Source: an uncultured Wohlfahrtiimonas sp.
Lineage (GTDB): Bacteria; Pseudomonadota; Gammaproteobacteria; Cardiobacteriales; Wohlfahrtiimonadaceae
DNA: 38,853 nt
Direction: 5' to 3'
NCBI GenBank assembly: GCA_947631095.1
Contig: CANRJX010000007.1
Span: 1-38,853, forward strand
Positions 37,796 to 38,853 of this stretch are shown here, in pieces. The position numbers were made by a program, and so were the translations under genes. Every line of letters begins with the position of its first letter. Position 1 is the stretch's first letter. The notes beneath the pieces were generated by a model. It ran no database searches. It had not been told where the DNA came from and was given only the letters and a program-made list of their open reading frames with translations.

Positions 37796-38468
37796 ATCGG
37801 TAACCTATACCAACTTCTGTAAGAAAATGCTCAGGATTGGTTGGATCATGCTCTAACTTCTGCCTGAGCTTTCTCATATAAATGCGTAGATATTGTGGTT
37901 CTTCAACAAAATTTGGCCCCCAAACTGCAACTAATAATTGGCGTTGAGTAGATACTTTCCCTTCATTACGAATCAACTCCAATAATAAGTTATATTCTAT
38001 CGGGGTAAGATGTACTTCCTCATCTTTTCTGCACACCAGCCGACTTTCAAAATAAATTGTATTTTGACCAAAACAGTACACATCTTGTTGAAGATTAGGT
38101 CGATATTGGCGCATATGTGCTCGAATCCTTGCCAATAACTCCGCGATTCCAAAAGGTTTTGTCATATAATCATTAGCACCTGCATCTAATACTTGAACTT
38201 TGCTACTTTCTTGATGCCTTGCTGTTAATACAATTACAGGTGAATTAGACCAGCTTCGATATGCCTGAATGAAATCTATACCATCACCATCCGTCAAGCC
38301 TAGATCTAAAATAACGCATGCAGGCTGATGTGCTTGAGCATCTATAATTGCCCTTTTAACAGAACTTGCTTCAAGCACTTGCCAATCTTCTTGCTCTAAA
38401 GTTTTACGAATCAAGTGCCGAATGGCATCATCATCTTCTATAATCAAGATTTTCCTAGTAACATTCAC
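37779..38468 (-). CDS. kdpE: KdpE response regulator (potassium)
   Basis: An OmpR/PhoB-type response regulator of 229 aa controlling the high-affinity K+ ATPase KdpFABC. The receiver domain (1-120) has acidic pocket Asp12/Asp13, phosphoacceptor Asp55 in VILDLGLTDGDG, switch Thr82 in VLTAR and Lys104 in MTKPFG. The winged-helix effector domain (about 130-229) has LTPIEYNLLLELIRNEGKV, QLLVAVWGPNF, YLRIYMRKLRQKLEHDP and TEVGIGYRF, blocks characteristic of KdpE. It follows kdpD after 2 bases, so it is co-transcribed. The kdpFABC genes are not in the window; they would be expected beyond the right edge. Confidence 0.9.
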   Translation of the reverse strand: MNVTRKILIIEDDDAIRHLIRKTLEQEDWQVLEASSVKRAIIDAQAHQPACVILDLGLTDGDGIDFIQAYRSWSNSPVIVLTARHQESSKVQVLDAGANDYMTKPFGIAELLARIRAHMRQYRPNLQQDVYCFGQNTIYFESRLVCRKDEEVHLTPIEYNLLLELIRNEGKVSTQRQLLVAVWGPNFVEEPQYLRIYMRKLRQKLEHDPTNPEHFLTEVGIGYRFIGMT

Positions 38469-38470
38469 GG

Positions 38471-38853
38471 CTAATCCTCTGTGTTGAACTTGATACTCTG
38501 TGAAATTGGCAGCGCCAATCTGAAAATAGCGCCTTGCTCATCATGCCTTGCTGCAACTTCAATTTTACCCTGATGCGCCTCCATAATCATTTGGACAATA
38601 CTAAGCCCTAGGCCAGAACCTGTTATTTTACCTTCTTTTTCTGCACGATAAAATTTCTGAAAAATAAAGGGGAGATCATCATGGCTAATGCCAATACCAT
38701 TATCAATAATTTCTACCCAAACATAGCCATCATTTTGATAAACACGAATATTAATTGTAAGATTTTCTAGGCTATATTTAATACTATTTTCAAGTAAATT
38801 ACTCACTGCATGACTAAATAGCACTGCATCAAACTGAATGATTGGTAAGTTAT
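38471..38853 (-). CDS. kdpD: KdpD sensor histidine kinase, C-terminal part
   Basis: Only the last about 127 residues lie in the window; the frame is open to the right edge, so the gene continues outside. The visible piece is the ATP-binding (HATPase) domain: N-box NLLENSIKYS, G1 box IDNGIGI, F box FQKFYRAEKEG and G2 box GSGLGLSI. The order kinase-regulator with a 2-base gap and the clear KdpE downstream decide the KdpD name; the K+-sensing and membrane parts are not visible. Confidence 0.85.
   Translation of the reverse strand, partial: NLPIIQFDAVLFSHAVSNLLENSIKYSLENLTINIRVYQNDGYVWVEIIDNGIGISHDDLPFIFQKFYRAEKEGKITGSGLGLSIVQMIMEAHQGKIEVAARHDEQGAIFRLALPISQSIKFNTED

Overview
The window is AT-rich gammaproteobacterial chromosome. 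Short intergenic gaps, perfect-stem rho-independent terminators, Fur-type boxes and a dat-ddc / mesX-mesD gene set also known from Acinetobacter-like bacteria point to an aerobic or microaerobic, low-GC gammaproteobacterium (Moraxellaceae- or Cardiobacteriales/Ignatzschineria-like). The genus cannot be fixed from the sequence alone. No rRNA, tRNA, CRISPR array, transposase or phage gene was seen. Nearly all genes are intact; only the two end genes (fumarase and kdpD) are cut by the window edges.

Layout from left to right. (1) 1-1005: 3' part of a class I fumarase. (2) 1121-3919, minus: ddc and dat, which together make 1,3-diaminopropane from aspartate semialdehyde. (3) 4688-5644: a nucleoside hydrolase. 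(4) 5966-8001: mesX-mesD, a folate-independent methionine synthase pair, with a MetR-type site upstream. (5) 8054-10307, minus: a HEAT-repeat protein of unknown function and a CPD photolyase. (6) 10446-19955: an accessory catabolic cluster with an exported Ser-type sulfatase, an APC permease, an AraC regulator, a PuuB-like FAD amine oxidase, a cupin, an aldehyde dehydrogenase and a GMC oxidoreductase. Three near-identical palindromes (ACTAAN-TT-AKTAGT) lie in front of its transcription units. (7) 20246-23936: a Fur-regulated ferric iron ABC transporter whose binding-protein gene converges on the permease/ATPase operon. (8) 24137-27218, minus: a complete DctPQM TRAP transporter. (9) 27625-31963: a thiosulfate module with tsdB-tsdA, a membrane rhodanese, a LysR regulator and a divergent TDT-family exporter. 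(10) 32039-36615, minus: an NhaC-family transporter, putrescine aminotransferase patA and an aldehyde dehydrogenase. (11) 37202-38853: a TetR regulator converging on kdpE and partial kdpD.

How the parts work together. Amine chemistry recurs: dat-ddc makes a diamine, patA plus an aldehyde dehydrogenase degrades diamines, and the sulfatase/PuuB/ALDH/GMC cluster looks built to take up and oxidise an amine, possibly released from a sulfate ester. The best candidate for a little-described system is this AraC-linked cluster with its shared palindrome. Next are the tsdBA-rhodanese-LysR-TDT sulfur module and the NhaC-type transporter tied to putrescine breakdown. All substrate proposals are inferences from families and gene order.
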